This document shows, in pieces, positions 18,661 through 28,217 of a DNA stretch of 64,000 nucleotides. The DNA lies in NCBI RefSeq assembly GCF_023016045.1, contig NZ_JALKAP010000013.1, positions 62,001 through 126,000 on the forward strand, written 5' to 3'. Every line of letters begins with the position of its first letter. The first letter of the stretch is position 1. The notes under the pieces were generated by a model. It worked only from the letters and a program-made list of their open reading frames with translations, made no database searches and was not told where the DNA came from. The position numbers were made by a program, and so were the translations under genes. The stretch is from Marinobacter sp. S6332 (GTDB taxonomy: Bacteria > Pseudomonadota > Gammaproteobacteria > Pseudomonadales > Oleiphilaceae).

Positions 18661-20736
18661 TCAGCCCACCACCGGAACGTTGCTGTCTTCCTCTTCATCG
18701 TGGCCTGCCAGATCTTCTTCTGGCAACGTAAAGCCGGCAACGGAGGACCGAAGCTCGGAAGCCATTTCTGCCAGATTCCCGATAGACTTCGCAGTAGCGT
18801 TGGTACCGGACGATGTCTGGGAGGTGATTTCCTGGATAACGTTCATCGTATTGGAAATGTGGGCCGCAGAAGACGACTGCTGGCGTGCCGCGTTGGAGAT
18901 GTTCTGGATCAGCTCCGCAAGGCTCATGGATACGTTCTCGATTTCTTCGAGAGCGATACCCGCGTCTTGTGCCAGACGTGCACCACGTACCACCTCGGCG
19001 GTGGTGTGTTCCATCGAGATAACCGCTTCGTTGGTGTCAGACTGGATCGTCTTAACCAGCGCTTCAATCTGCTTGGTCGCTGCGGAGGAACGTTCCGCAA
19101 GACGCTGAACTTCGTCCGCAACGACCGCAAAGCCTCGACCCGCATCACCGGCCATAGAGGCCTGAATCGCAGCGTTAAGAGACAGAATGTTAGTTTGGTC
19201 GGCAATGTCGTTGATCAGGGATACGATGTCACCGATTTCCTGAGAGGACTCACCAAGGCGCTTGATACGCTTGGAGGTTTCCTGAATCTGCTCACGAATG
19301 TTGTCCATGCCGCGAATGGTGTTCTGTACCACTTCGGCGCCCTTCTTGGCGATAGCAACCGAGCGCTCCGCAACCGCAGAAGACTCAGCAGCGTTAGAGG
19401 ATACCTGGTCGATGGACACGGCCATTTCGTTAACCGCAGCAGAGGCGCCTGCAATTTCTTGCGCCTGATGCTCGGAAGCGTCTGCCAAGTGCATCGCAGT
19501 AGATTGGGTTTCCTGGGCAGCAGAAGCTACACGTACCGCTGTACCACGAATCGCCTGTACCAGCCCGCGCATTTGGTCGATCGCGTAGTTGATGGAGTCA
19601 GCGATGGCACCGGTGAAGTCCTCAGTTACCGTGGCCTCAGTGGTAAGGTCACCATCAGCCAGATCGGCCAGTTCGTCGAGCAGTCGCAGGATTGCGTTCT
19701 GGTTCTGTTCGTTTTGTTCCTGAGTCGTCGCCAGACGAGCCTGAGCTTCTCGGTACAGGGCTAGACCGATAAACACAACCATCGCAACCATGGCCGCCAG
19801 AATAATAAAGGCCAGAGTCGGGCTTACGAGACGCGAGCCACTTTGGGCGCGGAAACTCTCGGCAAGAACAGACAGCTCTGAAAGCAGAATTTCTGAGTTC
19901 TGGAAAATGTCGCTGGCCGCAGTACGTACCTTGAAGAGGTCGGGAGAGGCTTCAAGGATGGCGTCTACGTTTTGGGAAATGAACTCGAAAAGCTCATCAA
20001 CCGCTTCAAGACCATAAATGGCGTCTTCATCATCAACCTTGGAAATGCCCATGTTGGGATTTCCGGTCAGCTGGCCTTCGAGTACCCGGCCAAACAGGCT
20101 GGCGTCACGGCCGAAGCGGTCAGCAGCAATGACGGCATCCTCATCACCGGAGAGTACGTTGTTTACCGAGCGCACAATACGCTCTGCAAGCAGTGATTGG
20201 CGTTGGGCCAGAGCAATCTGTTCCGCCGGAGCGCCACTATCCAGCAGGATTTGTACGATATCGTCGTACTCCACCTGAAGCTGGGGGATGGTTTCGTTCA
20301 GGGTGCGCGCTACTTCGTGCAAGCCCAGCACTGCGTCCCGAGTGGACAGAATGCTATCGGCGTTCTCGCGTACCGTATTCCAGTGCTGTTGAACGCCGCT
20401 TCCGCGGGCTATTTCACTGGCTGGCAGGCCGGTTTCCGGGTTGCCTTCAGTCACGTTGGACCAGAGCTGCTGGAACTCATCGCGGGAACGACGCAACTGG
20501 TTAAACGCCTCGGCGGTACCGCCAGCAGCTTCAGTCGCGTTTTTCGCGATTTCCTGTGACAGCACCCTGAGTTCAGCGGCGTTGGCGATATATTCCTGAT
20601 CGTTCTGGCTATCCCTGTTAATGATAAACAGGACCACAACGAGCAGGACGGTGAGTGCGATCAGTGAGGTAATCAGGCCAGCAACAAGCTTGTTGCCCCC
20701 CTGACCCATACCGATTCTTCCGGCTCTGTTTTTCAT
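18661..20736 (-). CDS. pilJ: Pilus chemoreceptor PilJ (methyl-accepting protein)
   Basis: Inner-membrane receptor that feeds signals from the pilus to ChpA. The 691-residue protein has an N-terminal membrane helix (LITSLIALTVLLVVVLFII, about 16-34), a periplasmic region built from two PilJ-type helical modules (~40-305), a second helix (~312-332) and a HAMP region. The MCP signalling domain contains the highly conserved hairpin tip near DIADQTNILSLNAAIQASMAGDAGRGFAVVADEV (key residues only: the usual EA is replaced by SM after QA). The tail ends without a CheR-docking pentapeptide. It sits between pilI and pilK. Confidence 0.95.
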   Translation of the reverse strand: MKNRAGRIGMGQGGNKLVAGLITSLIALTVLLVVVLFIINRDSQNDQEYIANAAELRVLSQEIAKNATEAAGGTAEAFNQLRRSRDEFQQLWSNVTEGNPETGLPASEIARGSGVQQHWNTVRENADSILSTRDAVLGLHEVARTLNETIPQLQVEYDDIVQILLDSGAPAEQIALAQRQSLLAERIVRSVNNVLSGDEDAVIAADRFGRDASLFGRVLEGQLTGNPNMGISKVDDEDAIYGLEAVDELFEFISQNVDAILEASPDLFKVRTAASDIFQNSEILLSELSVLAESFRAQSGSRLVSPTLAFIILAAMVAMVVFIGLALYREAQARLATTQEQNEQNQNAILRLLDELADLADGDLTTEATVTEDFTGAIADSINYAIDQMRGLVQAIRGTAVRVASAAQETQSTAMHLADASEHQAQEIAGASAAVNEMAVSIDQVSSNAAESSAVAERSVAIAKKGAEVVQNTIRGMDNIREQIQETSKRIKRLGESSQEIGDIVSLINDIADQTNILSLNAAIQASMAGDAGRGFAVVADEVQRLAERSSAATKQIEALVKTIQSDTNEAVISMEHTTAEVVRGARLAQDAGIALEEIENVSMSLAELIQNISNAARQQSSSAAHISNTMNVIQEITSQTSSGTNATAKSIGNLAEMASELRSSVAGFTLPEEDLAGHDEEEDSNVPVVG

Positions 20737-20829
20737 TTTCTGGCTCCCGGCCTCTATCTGGAATTTGGCAAGTTGTTTTTAATTAGGTTTCAGGCAGTCA
20801 GGGTGTTTTTCCTGCCACTGTCATCACCC

Positions 20830-21375
20830 TTACCACTGTGCGACGTCAAGAAAGCGTTCGTCTTCGAGCAGGTCGACGGCGGAGAACACTTTCCAGACTT
20901 CTTCATTTCGTTCATAACCGCCTGCGACAAACGGCTGAACGTTTTCAGGCACACCAGTAGGTGCTGCCTTGAAACTGTCGGTTGCAAAGTACTGCATACC
21001 CAGTACGGAATCGACGACTAACCCGCTGAAAATATCCCCCTGCTCAATAACAAGAACCCGCCGTTCCCTTTGGTTACGGGAAGAGCGGGGAATGTCAAAG
21101 AAGCTGGCGAGATCGACCAGAGGGAGGAGGCGCCCGCGAACGTTGGCAGCCCCCATGAGAAACGGCCGTACTCCCGGAATGTGCGTAAACCGAGGTACGT
21201 GCAGTATCTCAGTGACCTCACCCATGGGGGCCACATAGCGCTCGCCTGCGAGAACAAAGCCGATGCCGTTCCAAAGTTCAACGGCTTCTTCCTGTTCGGG
21301 TAGGCCAGCGGCCATGGATCGACTACGCCGGGCGATATCCGTCAGAACGGTAAAAGGGGCGGCCTGTGCGGACAT
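20830..21375 (-). CDS. pilI: CheW-like adaptor PilI
   Basis: Scaffold that couples PilJ to ChpA at the pole. The 181-residue product is a CheW domain (GIGFVLAGERYVAPMGEVTEI is the opening strand region, with RGRLLPLVDLASFF and GLVVDSVLGM following). The first 30 residues are an extension usual for PilI. The gene is 20 bases after pilH and 93 bases before pilJ; the longer gap before pilJ is the largest spacer in the operon and could hold an internal signal, although none was recognised. Confidence 0.92.
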   Translation of the reverse strand: MSAQAAPFTVLTDIARRSRSMAAGLPEQEEAVELWNGIGFVLAGERYVAPMGEVTEILHVPRFTHIPGVRPFLMGAANVRGRLLPLVDLASFFDIPRSSRNQRERRVLVIEQGDIFSGLVVDSVLGMQYFATDSFKAAPTGVPENVQPFVAGGYERNEEVWKVFSAVDLLEDERFLDVAQW

Positions 21376-21395
21376 GCTTACTCCACAGTTGGGGA

Positions 21396-21758
21396 TCAGC
21401 CAATCAGACTGTTGATTGTTTTGATCAGGTCGTCTTCGTTTACCGGCTTAACCAGATACCCTTTGGCGCCTTGACGGGTGCCCCAAACACGGTCGGTTTC
21501 CTGATCCTTGGTGGTGACAATAATCACCGGAATGGAAGCCGTTTCCGGAGCCCGGGTTAGCTGGCGGGTCGCCTGAAAGCCGTTAAGGCCGGGCATAACC
21601 ACGTCCATGAGCACCAGATCTGGAGTCTCAGCGCGGGCCTTGGCAACACCATCTGCGCCGTTGTCGGCTGTAAGCACTTCATGTTTGTGCTTTTCCAGAA
21701 TGGTGGAGATTTTCTTAACCTCGGTAGGAGAGTCGTCAACAATCAGAATGCGAGCCAT
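21396..21758 (-). CDS. pilH: Response regulator PilH
   Basis: Single-domain receiver, the second CheY-like output of ChpA; in P. aeruginosa it favours retraction or acts as a phosphate sink. The 120-residue product has the acidic pocket in LIVDDSPTE (Asp8, Asp9), the phospho-acceptor Asp52 (VLMDVVMPGLNG), Thr/Lys switch residues in IIVTTKD and a LVKPVNEDDL ending. There is no output domain. It lies 34 bases after pilG. Confidence 0.94.
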   Translation of the reverse strand: MARILIVDDSPTEVKKISTILEKHKHEVLTADNGADGVAKARAETPDLVLMDVVMPGLNGFQATRQLTRAPETASIPVIIVTTKDQETDRVWGTRQGAKGYLVKPVNEDDLIKTINSLIG

Positions 21759-21792
21759 TGGTTCCTCGATGGTTCTTTGGTGTCAGCAGGGT

Positions 21793-22185
21793 TTACTGTG
21801 GCGTCACGGGTATGTAGTGACGAATCGTATTGAGCAGCTCATCCTTGCTGAACGGTTTGGTCAGGTACTGGTCAGAGCCGACGATGCGGCCTTTGGCCTT
21901 ATCGAACAGTCCGTCCTTACTGGACAGCATGATAACGGGCGTCTTTTTAAATGAGGAATTGTTCTTGATGAGCGCACAGGTTTGGTAGCCGTCCAGGCGG
22001 GGCATCATGATATCCACAAATATGATGTCCGGCTGCGAATCGGCAATCTTTGCCAGAGCATCAAAACCGTCTGTCGCGGTGATAACCTCACAGCCAACCT
22101 TTTTTAGGAGGGTTTCTGCGGTGCGACGGATGGTTTTGCTATCGTCGATCACCATGATCTTCAAGTTCTCGAAGTTGTCATCCAT
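21793..22185 (-). CDS. pilG: Response regulator PilG
   Basis: Single-domain CheY-like receiver that promotes pilus extension and, in P. aeruginosa, adenylate cyclase activity. The 130-residue product has the acidic pair in MVIDDSKTIR (Asp14, Asp15), the phospho-acceptor Asp58 (IIFVDIMMPRLDG) and KPF near the end. The short N-terminal extension MDDNFENLK is typical. It is the first gene of the minus-strand pilGHIJK-chpABC operon, so the promoter should be in the spacer 22186-22482 shared with gshB. Confidence 0.94.
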   Translation of the reverse strand: MDDNFENLKIMVIDDSKTIRRTAETLLKKVGCEVITATDGFDALAKIADSQPDIIFVDIMMPRLDGYQTCALIKNNSSFKKTPVIMLSSKDGLFDKAKGRIVGSDQYLTKPFSKDELLNTIRHYIPVTPQ

Positions 22186-22482
22186 TGTCCAGGTGCCTTG
22201 CGCTCAGCGACTGTCATTGTTTTCAAACGAGGGTTTTAACATAAACCTTAAGGTTCTTCTGTAAACCCCGTCCATTTATAGATTATTGATGGCCTGATAA
22301 AAAGTATTACTTTGTGACCAAATGTACTTTTGCCTGCAGCATCACGTAATTTACTAGAGATTTCTCGGGATGCATTCACGGCTCGGGTACAATACCATCT
22401 GATTTCCTAGCATAGCACTTATTGTCCGGTTCGCTCTGCAGACCGGTTCTGTTTTTTCACTCCTCAGGAGCTCAAGGGCACT
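22186..22482. promoter_or_regulatory. Divergent spacer between pilG and gshB
   Basis: A spacer of 297 bases without a gene. It should contain promoters for the pil-chp operon (leftward) and the gshB-pyrC' run (rightward). It is AT-rich near 22250-22330. On the minus strand a TATAAA with a poor -35 (TTTTTA, 17 bases away) lies near 22280-22310. On the plus strand TACAAT at 22388-22393 could be a -10 without a good -35. No operator was recognised. Confidence 0.35.
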
Positions 22483-23436
22483 ATGACAGTTCGACTCGGG
22501 ATAGTGATGGATCCGATTCAGGATATCCACTTCAAAAAAGACAGCTCTTTGGCGATGCTACTGGCAGCGCAAAACCGTGGCTGGGAAATCGAATACATGG
22601 AGTTGCCGGATCTCTACATGGAAGGCGGCAAGGCCATGGCCTACACGCGCAGTTTAACGGTTCGAAAGGACCCAGAGGACTGGTACAGCTTTGGTGCTGA
22701 CAGAGACCGCGCGCTCGGCGATCTCGATGTTATCTTGATGCGCAAGGATCCGCCCGTAGATCGTGAATTTTTGATTGCCACCTATATTCTTGAGTCTGCT
22801 GAGCAACAAGGCGCGTTGGTAGTCAACCCGGCGGCCACGCTGCGAGACTGCAACGAGAAGCTGTTTGCTACGCAGTTCGAGGATTTGACCCCACCTTTGC
22901 TGGTAAGCCGCTCATCGAAGCGTTTCCGGGAGTTTTACGCGAAGCATGGCGACATTATTATGAAGCCAGTGGACGGCATGGGTGGTCAGTCCATTTTTCG
23001 CGTCAAGGAGAATGACTTCAATTTGGGTGTGATTATTGAAACCCTCACCAACAATGGTGAGTATCAGGCCATGGCCCAGAAGTTCATTCCGGAAATCAGC
23101 GACGGTGACAAACGGATTTTGATGATTGAGGGCGAGGCAGTGCCTTATTCCCTTGCGCGAATTCCTTCGCAAGGCGAAAATCGCGGCAATCTTGCGGCCG
23201 GTGGCCGGGGTGAAGGTCGTGAGCTGACAGACCGCGACCGCGAGATCTGTACGCGGGTAGCGCCGGTTATCAAGGAGAAAGGTTTGATGTTTGTTGGGCT
23301 GGACGTGATTGGCGATTATCTGACCGAAATTAACGTGACCAGTCCGACCTGTATCCGGGAGTTGGACGATACTTTTGGAACAGACATCGGGAGCATGTTG
23401 ATGGACGCCGTTGAGAAGCGTCTTAACCAGAACTGA
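22483..23436 (+). CDS. gshB: Glutathione synthetase
   Basis: ATP-grasp ligase joining gamma-glutamylcysteine and glycine to give glutathione in the cytosol. The 317 residues are the standard bacterial length. Signatures seen are the N-terminal GIVMDPIQDIHFKKDSSLAM, RKDPPVD, GDIIMKPVDGMGGQSIFR (ATP-grasp lysine and glycine loop), NRGNLAAGGRGE, and the metal-binding end DYLTEINVTSPTCIRE. Its place between the pil-chp operon and tonB-yqgE-ruvX-pyr genes matches the Pseudomonas order. The ribosome site is CAGGAG about ten bases before the ATG. Confidence 0.96.
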   Translation: MTVRLGIVMDPIQDIHFKKDSSLAMLLAAQNRGWEIEYMELPDLYMEGGKAMAYTRSLTVRKDPEDWYSFGADRDRALGDLDVILMRKDPPVDREFLIATYILESAEQQGALVVNPAATLRDCNEKLFATQFEDLTPPLLVSRSSKRFREFYAKHGDIIMKPVDGMGGQSIFRVKENDFNLGVIIETLTNNGEYQAMAQKFIPEISDGDKRILMIEGEAVPYSLARIPSQGENRGNLAAGGRGEGRELTDRDREICTRVAPVIKEKGLMFVGLDVIGDYLTEINVTSPTCIRELDDTFGTDIGSMLMDAVEKRLNQN

Positions 23437-23481
23437 CGGGAATACCATGGAACAGGGCCAACGACAGAGACGGGCGCACTG

Positions 23482-24348
23482 ATGGCGGTGCAGGTAAGCG
23501 AATTCGATAGGTTTTCCTTCACGTTGTTTATGGCGCTAGTGGTGCATGCGGTTGTGGTGCTGGGAATTACCTTTGCGCCTGAATCGCCGCGCTCATCTGC
23601 CCAGACCATGGAGATTACCCTGTCGCAGTTTGATGACGAACAGGCACCGGAGAAGGCCGACTTTCTGGCGCAGACCAATCAGCAGGGTAGTGGCACGGAA
23701 GAAGAGGCGCTGGAGATGACCACGCCGCAACCCTCTGAGATCAGCCAGCCTGAGGTTGCGCAAGTGCAACCGGAACCAAGGGCACAGGTTGAGCCAGTAC
23801 GCCGTCAGGAGCGGGCGGTTGTGCAGACCGAGAGTCGTTCAAGCCGACAGGTTCAGCAACCCGAACAGTCCGCCGAACCGGAAGATGAGCCTCTGCCGGT
23901 AAGGGAAAAGAAAAGCTTGATGGATCGTAGTCTGGAGATCGCCAGTCTTGAGGCCCGCTTTGATGCACAGCAACAAGCCTACGCCCGAAAACCCAGGGTT
24001 ATGCGGGTAACGGCCGCCTCCACCTTAAAGTCCACCAATGCATGGTATGTGCAGAACTGGGTGAGTAAGGTGACGCGGGTTGGCAATATAAACTATCCCA
24101 CTGAAGCTCGCCGTGCGGGAGTTTATGGCACCTTGCGCATGCTAGTCTCCATGCAGAAAGATGGCTCCATCAAGGAAGTAGCTATTCTGCAATCGTCAGG
24201 AAGCACTCTGCTCGACGATGCGGCGATTCGGATTGTCAGGATGGCGGCACCCTTCGCACCCTTTCCTGACGACATGAAAAAAGACGTGGACGAACTGGAA
24301 ATCATACGTACTTGGTCTTTCCAGCAACGGGGACTCTCATCCGGATGA
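23482..24348 (+). CDS. Energy transducer TonB (TonB3 position)
   Basis: TonB-family protein that spans the periplasm. It has a single N-terminal membrane segment (FTLFMALVVHAVVVLGITF, about 13-31), then a long Pro/Glu/Gln-rich spacer (about 35-140), a helical RSLEIASLEARFDAQQQAYA segment and a C-terminal TonB domain (~205-285: YPTEARRAGVYGTLRMLVS, ILQSSGSTLLDDAAIRIV). No exbB or exbD is adjacent. The gene occupies the position of P. aeruginosa tonB3, which is needed for twitching motility, so a link with the neighbouring pilus system is plausible. Its stop overlaps the yqgE start by four bases. Confidence 0.88.
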   Translation: MAVQVSEFDRFSFTLFMALVVHAVVVLGITFAPESPRSSAQTMEITLSQFDDEQAPEKADFLAQTNQQGSGTEEEALEMTTPQPSEISQPEVAQVQPEPRAQVEPVRRQERAVVQTESRSSRQVQQPEQSAEPEDEPLPVREKKSLMDRSLEIASLEARFDAQQQAYARKPRVMRVTAASTLKSTNAWYVQNWVSKVTRVGNINYPTEARRAGVYGTLRMLVSMQKDGSIKEVAILQSSGSTLLDDAAIRIVRMAAPFAPFPDDMKKDVDELEIIRTWSFQQRGLSSG

Positions 24349-24911
24349 CGGCATCAAAACACTCTCCACACAGCCTTAAACACCACTTTCTGGTGGCCTC
24401 GCCCTATCTCGCCGACCCCCGATTTCATGGGGCGGTTGTTTACCTGTGCGAACATTCAGATGATGGCGCGCTTGGTTTAATGATCAACCAGCCTCTGGAT
24501 ATTCACTTGGGGGAAATTCTGGAGCAGCTTGACCTTCAAGGTGGCGAGCTCGATCTACCGGTGTTTAGCGGTGGCCCGGTTGAGCAAGAGCGGGGTTTTG
24601 TTCTGCACCCACCGGGCGCCAGTTGGCAGAGCACGGCCGAGGTGGCCAACGACGTTATGCTGACCACATCCCGCGATATACTTGCAGGTATTGGACGAAA
24701 CGAAGGCCCGCAAGAGTTTTTGATGGCGCTGGGGTATTCCGGTTGGGGAGAAGGGCAGTTGGAAGAAGAGCTGGGCAGCAATGCCTGGTTGGTTTGCCCG
24801 GCAAACACCGAGATTTTGTTTCGAACGCCTTGGGCTGATCGTTACAAAGCGGTTCTGGACCTGATTGGCATCGACCTTAACCAGCTTAGCGAAACGGTGG
24901 GGCATGCCTAA
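24345..24911 (+). CDS. yqgE: YqgE/AlgH family protein
   Basis: Conserved UPF0301 protein of unknown biochemical role (called AlgH in Pseudomonas). The start is the ATG at 24345, in an ATGA overlap with the tonB stop, giving 188 residues, the usual length; a TTG at 24312 would only add a non-conserved extension. Family signatures are HHFLVASPYLADPRF, GALGLMINQPLD, VFSGGPVEQERGFVLH and FLMALGYSGWGEGQLEEEL. It overlaps ruvX by eight bases, in the same pairing found widely in proteobacteria. Confidence 0.94.
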   Translation: MTASKHSPHSLKHHFLVASPYLADPRFHGAVVYLCEHSDDGALGLMINQPLDIHLGEILEQLDLQGGELDLPVFSGGPVEQERGFVLHPPGASWQSTAEVANDVMLTTSRDILAGIGRNEGPQEFLMALGYSGWGEGQLEEELGSNAWLVCPANTEILFRTPWADRYKAVLDLIGIDLNQLSETVGHA

Positions 24912-25335
24912 GGTCGGCCAACGCAGTGTAATGGCATTCGACTTCGGCCTGCGCCGCATTGGTGTGGCTACCGGGCAAGAACTGCTTGGTACAGGTCAGC
25001 CTCTAGCCATGATTCCTGCCGATAACGGAACCCCTGATTGGAGCCAGCTTGAGAAGCTGCTGGTGGAGTGGCGGCCGGATCTGGTGTTGGTGGGCTTGCC
25101 CCTGAATATGGACGACACCGAGAACGACATGTGCGGTCGTGCCCGCAAGTTTGGTAAGCGCCTGCACGGCCGCTTTCACGTTCCAGTAGAAATGGTAGAC
25201 GAGCGCCTGACCAGCTACGAGGCCAAAGGCCAAGTGATGGCTGCCGGTGGTAGCCGGGATTATGGTCGCCACGGAGTGGACGACCGCGCAGCAGTGCTGA
25301 TACTGGAAACCTGGTGTCGGCTGCAAAGTGAATAA
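24904..25335 (+). CDS. ruvX: Holliday junction resolvase-like RuvX (YqgF)
   Basis: RNase H-fold nuclease needed for 16S rRNA 5'-end processing; also described as a putative Holliday junction resolvase. The ATG at 24904 gives 143 residues starting MPKVGQRSVMAFDFGLRRIG, where the Asp in DFG is the first metal ligand. GLPLNMDDTE and VDERLTS contain further conserved acidic residues, and the last one is in HGVDDRAAVLIL. The more upstream in-frame ATG at 24865 lies well inside yqgE and is not conserved, so it was not used. It is 15 bases before pyrR. Confidence 0.93.
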   Translation: MPKVGQRSVMAFDFGLRRIGVATGQELLGTGQPLAMIPADNGTPDWSQLEKLLVEWRPDLVLVGLPLNMDDTENDMCGRARKFGKRLHGRFHVPVEMVDERLTSYEAKGQVMAAGGSRDYGRHGVDDRAAVLILETWCRLQSE

Positions 25336-25350
25336 CACAGTGAGGATGGA

Positions 25351-25860
25351 ATGAGCGCATTGCTTGATGTAGACCAGCTGATGGATAAGTTGGAAGCGGG
25401 GCTGCGTGGCCTGCTTAATGAGCGAGGTATTGAGTCACCGGTGCTTATTGGTATTCGCACGGGTGGTGTCTGGGTCGCGGACATTATTGGTAAGCGCTTG
25501 GGAATAGAAGAACCGTTCGGCGAGTTGGATATTTCCTTCTATCGGGATGATTTCAGCCGAATTGGCTTGAACCCGAAAGTGACGCCCTCAAGCCTGCCTT
25601 TCGATACCGAAGGCCGGGACATTATTCTAGTTGACGATGTCATCATGAGCGGCCGCACTATAAGGGCTGCGATGAATGAGCTGTTCGATTATGGTCGCCC
25701 AGCCAGTATCATACTCGCCACTTTGATCGATCTAGGTGCCCGTGAACTGCCTATTCAGCCTGATGTGGCCGGGCAGTCACTGACCTTGGGTATGCAGCAG
25801 CGTGTGAAGCTGCGTGGCCCAGACCCGCTCCGGATAGAGCTTCAGGAAACCGAGCAGTAA
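25351..25860 (+). CDS. pyrR: PyrR bifunctional regulator/uracil phosphoribosyltransferase
   Basis: Phosphoribosyltransferase-fold protein. In Bacillus it binds pyr mRNA and in pseudomonads it also influences pyr expression, and it can convert uracil and PRPP to UMP. The 169-residue product has the PRPP loop [19 protein letters not shown] (about 90-108), the GIRTGGV loop (34-40) and the flexible hood region after SFYRDDFS. It has a normal length and directly precedes pyrB. No PyrR-binding attenuator was recognised in the 27-base gap to pyrB. Confidence 0.93.
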   Translation: MSALLDVDQLMDKLEAGLRGLLNERGIESPVLIGIRTGGVWVADIIGKRLGIEEPFGELDISFYRDDFSRIGLNPKVTPSSLPFDTEGRDIILVDDVIMSGRTIRAAMNELFDYGRPASIILATLIDLGARELPIQPDVAGQSLTLGMQQRVKLRGPDPLRIELQETEQ

Positions 25861-25887
25861 ACCCCCGAACTCGATAGCAGGCAAATC

Positions 25888-26919
25888 ATGACCGCAAATG
25901 CAGCTTCCCCTAATCACTTACAGCTAACCCGGGATGGCCAATTGCGGCATTTCCTGACTCTGGACGGTTTGAACAGGGAGCTGCTGACCGACATACTCGA
26001 TACCGCCGACTCTTTTATCGAAGTTGGCGAGCGAAGCATCAAGAAGGTGCCTCTTCTACGAGGCCGTACAGTGGTCAACTTGTTCTTTGAGGCCAGCACC
26101 CGCACGCGCAGCACATTTGAGCTTGCTGCCAAGCGGCTCTCGGCAGACGTACTCAACCTCGACATTAATACCTCGGCCACCTCTAAAGGCGAATCGCTTT
26201 CAGACACGCTTCTCAACCTTGAGGCCATGGCTAGCGACATGTTCGTAGTGCGCCATGCCCAAAGCGGAGCCCCGCACTTTATTGCCCAAAGTGTGACCCC
26301 CGGGGTCGCCATTATCAACGCGGGCGATGGTCGCCATGCACACCCCACTCAGGCCATGCTGGATATGTTGACCATCCGGCAACACAAAGGCGGCTTTGAA
26401 GGCTTAAAAGTCGCCATAGTGGGGGATATTTTACACTCTCGGGTGGCTCGCTCCCAGATACGCGCCCTGAATGAACTGGGCGCCGAGCAAATACGAGTTA
26501 TTGCGCCCGGAACCCTCCTGCCAAGAGATGTCGAAAGCCTCGGCTGCACCGTGGAATACGATATGGCCAAGGGTATGAAGGATCTGGATGTCGTTATCAT
26601 GCTGCGCCTGCAAAAGGAGCGCATGGAGGGGGCGCTACTGCCTAGCGAGCGGGAGTTTTACCGGCTTTATGGTTTGAGCCAAGACAAGTTGGCGCTGGCG
26701 CACCCAGAATGCATTGTGATGCACCCAGGGCCGATCAACCGAGGTGTAGAGATTGAATCAGCGGTCGCGGATGGCCCGCAATCGGTTATTTTGAATCAAG
26801 TAACTAATGGCATAGCTATCCGCATGGCGGTGATGTCCATGGCGATGGGTGGGCAGGTCGCCGAGCGCCAGCAAAAATTGAACGAATTGAACGAGTTGAA
26901 TGAGAGAGGTCTGGCATGA
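25888..26919 (+). CDS. pyrB: Aspartate carbamoyltransferase catalytic subunit
   Basis: Transfers the carbamoyl group from carbamoyl phosphate to aspartate, the committed step of pyrimidine synthesis. The 343-residue protein has the carbamoyl-phosphate motif STRTR (70-74, in [13 protein letters not shown]), [10 protein letters not shown], the aspartate-site MLRLQKERM and [11 protein letters not shown]. The N-terminal extension of about 20 residues relative to E. coli PyrB is typical of the Pseudomonas type that works as a dodecamer with PyrC'. It overlaps the next gene by four bases (ATGA), supporting a PyrB-PyrC' complex; there is no pyrI regulatory subunit. Confidence 0.96.
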   Translation: MTANAASPNHLQLTRDGQLRHFLTLDGLNRELLTDILDTADSFIEVGERSIKKVPLLRGRTVVNLFFEASTRTRSTFELAAKRLSADVLNLDINTSATSKGESLSDTLLNLEAMASDMFVVRHAQSGAPHFIAQSVTPGVAIINAGDGRHAHPTQAMLDMLTIRQHKGGFEGLKVAIVGDILHSRVARSQIRALNELGAEQIRVIAPGTLLPRDVESLGCTVEYDMAKGMKDLDVVIMLRLQKERMEGALLPSEREFYRLYGLSQDKLALAHPECIVMHPGPINRGVEIESAVADGPQSVILNQVTNGIAIRMAVMSMAMGGQVAERQQKLNELNELNERGLA

Positions 26920-28217
26920 GCGGCAACACAATATCCTCCAGCGCCAGTCTTAAAATTACCGGTGGCCGATTACTTGATGGCCATCGTAGTGAAACCCCGA
27001 ATCGCGCTTTGTTGATACGAAACGGACGCATTGCCGCTACCGGGGAGGCGGCTGAAGCAGCCGGCGCTGACCAAACGTTTGATGCCAAGGGCTGCGTGAT
27101 TACTCCGGGATTTGTTGATTTGTATTGCAACCTGCGCGAGCCGGGTAACGGCCAAAAGGGCAATATAGTTTCAGAAACCCGGGCAGCTGCCCGAGGTGGC
27201 TTTACTACCGTCTGTGCGTCGCCAGAAACCTCTCCCGTTAATGACTCCCGGGCCGTTACCCACTTGATCCAAGATGGTGCCGATGCTGGCTCTCCTATCC
27301 GTGTTTTGCCCGTAGGTGCGTTAACTCGAGGCTTGGAGGGCGAGATGCTCAGCGACATGGCTGGCCTAACCGCGGCTGGCTGTATTGCCTTAGGCAATGG
27401 CTCCCGTGGCGTACGCAATGCCCGAGTGCTTCGCCGTTGTATGGCCTACGCCCAAACGTTTGGACTGACCGTGATGCTGCGCCCGGAAAACCAGTCCTTG
27501 GCCGCAGACGGCTATGCCCACGATGGTCTGGTAACGGCTCGTCTTGGCTTGCTGGGTATTCCGGAAGTGGCAGAAACCGCATCCGTGATGGAAATGCTGC
27601 TGCTTGCGGAAGAAACCGGTGTGAAATTACATCTGAGCCAGCTTTCCTGCGGGCGCAGTGTAGAAATGGTTGCCGACGCGCGACGCCGGGGGATTGCCGT
27701 AACCGCAGACGTGGCCATGCACCAGCTTGTGTTTACAGAAGACGCCTTGGCAGGTTTTGACAGCCGCTTTCATTTGCGCCCGCCTCTGCGTTCAGAGGCC
27801 GACCGAAAGGCATTGGTAGCAGGGGTTCGCGAAGGGGTAATTGATGCCATTGTAAGCCAGCACCTGCCCCATGAGAGTGCTGCCAAACAGGCGCCATTAC
27901 CAGACACAGAGCCAGGCCTTTCCAGCATCGAAAGCGTATTGTCGTTGGGCCTTGGGCTTGTTAAGCGGGGCGAGTTAACTCTTGCTGAGCTGGTTCGCGG
28001 GCTAACATCCGGCCCGGCATCGGTCATCGGCTTACCTGCCTCGATCAGCCAAGATGAGATAGCCGACCTGTGTGTATTCGATCCAGACGCTAATTGGACG
28101 CCAAGTAGCCAGTCTTTAGTCTCGGCGGGGCATCATGCGCCTGTACTTGGCCAACCGTTGCCCGGAGTGGTTAGGCTTACGTTGGCCGAGGGCCGAGAGG
28201 CGTGGGGCGGAGCTTAA
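26916..28217 (+). CDS. pyrC': Inactive dihydroorotase-like PyrC' (PyrX)
   Basis: Structural partner of PyrB rather than an enzyme. The 433-residue protein has the dihydroorotase amidohydrolase fold but lacks metal ligands. The HxH of active enzymes is YCN in [11 protein letters not shown], the HCED-like segment is RPENQSL, and the SDHAPH Asp site reads SQHLPHE. The lysine that is carbamylated in active enzymes could not be placed with confidence. In Pseudomonas such a protein, encoded beside pyrB, is needed to assemble active carbamoyltransferase while another dihydroorotase does the catalysis. An active pyrC should therefore exist elsewhere in this genome. Confidence 0.93.
   Translation: MSGNTISSSASLKITGGRLLDGHRSETPNRALLIRNGRIAATGEAAEAAGADQTFDAKGCVITPGFVDLYCNLREPGNGQKGNIVSETRAAARGGFTTVCASPETSPVNDSRAVTHLIQDGADAGSPIRVLPVGALTRGLEGEMLSDMAGLTAAGCIALGNGSRGVRNARVLRRCMAYAQTFGLTVMLRPENQSLAADGYAHDGLVTARLGLLGIPEVAETASVMEMLLLAEETGVKLHLSQLSCGRSVEMVADARRRGIAVTADVAMHQLVFTEDALAGFDSRFHLRPPLRSEADRKALVAGVREGVIDAIVSQHLPHESAAKQAPLPDTEPGLSSIESVLSLGLGLVKRGELTLAELVRGLTSGPASVIGLPASISQDEIADLCVFDPDANWTPSSQSLVSAGHHAPVLGQPLPGVVRLTLAEGREAWGGA

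Noticed and set aside
18700..19764. Plus-strand open frame of 354 residues opposite pilJ
   Set aside because: Shadow of the repetitive receptor coding sequence; rich in R, G, N and V without any domain.
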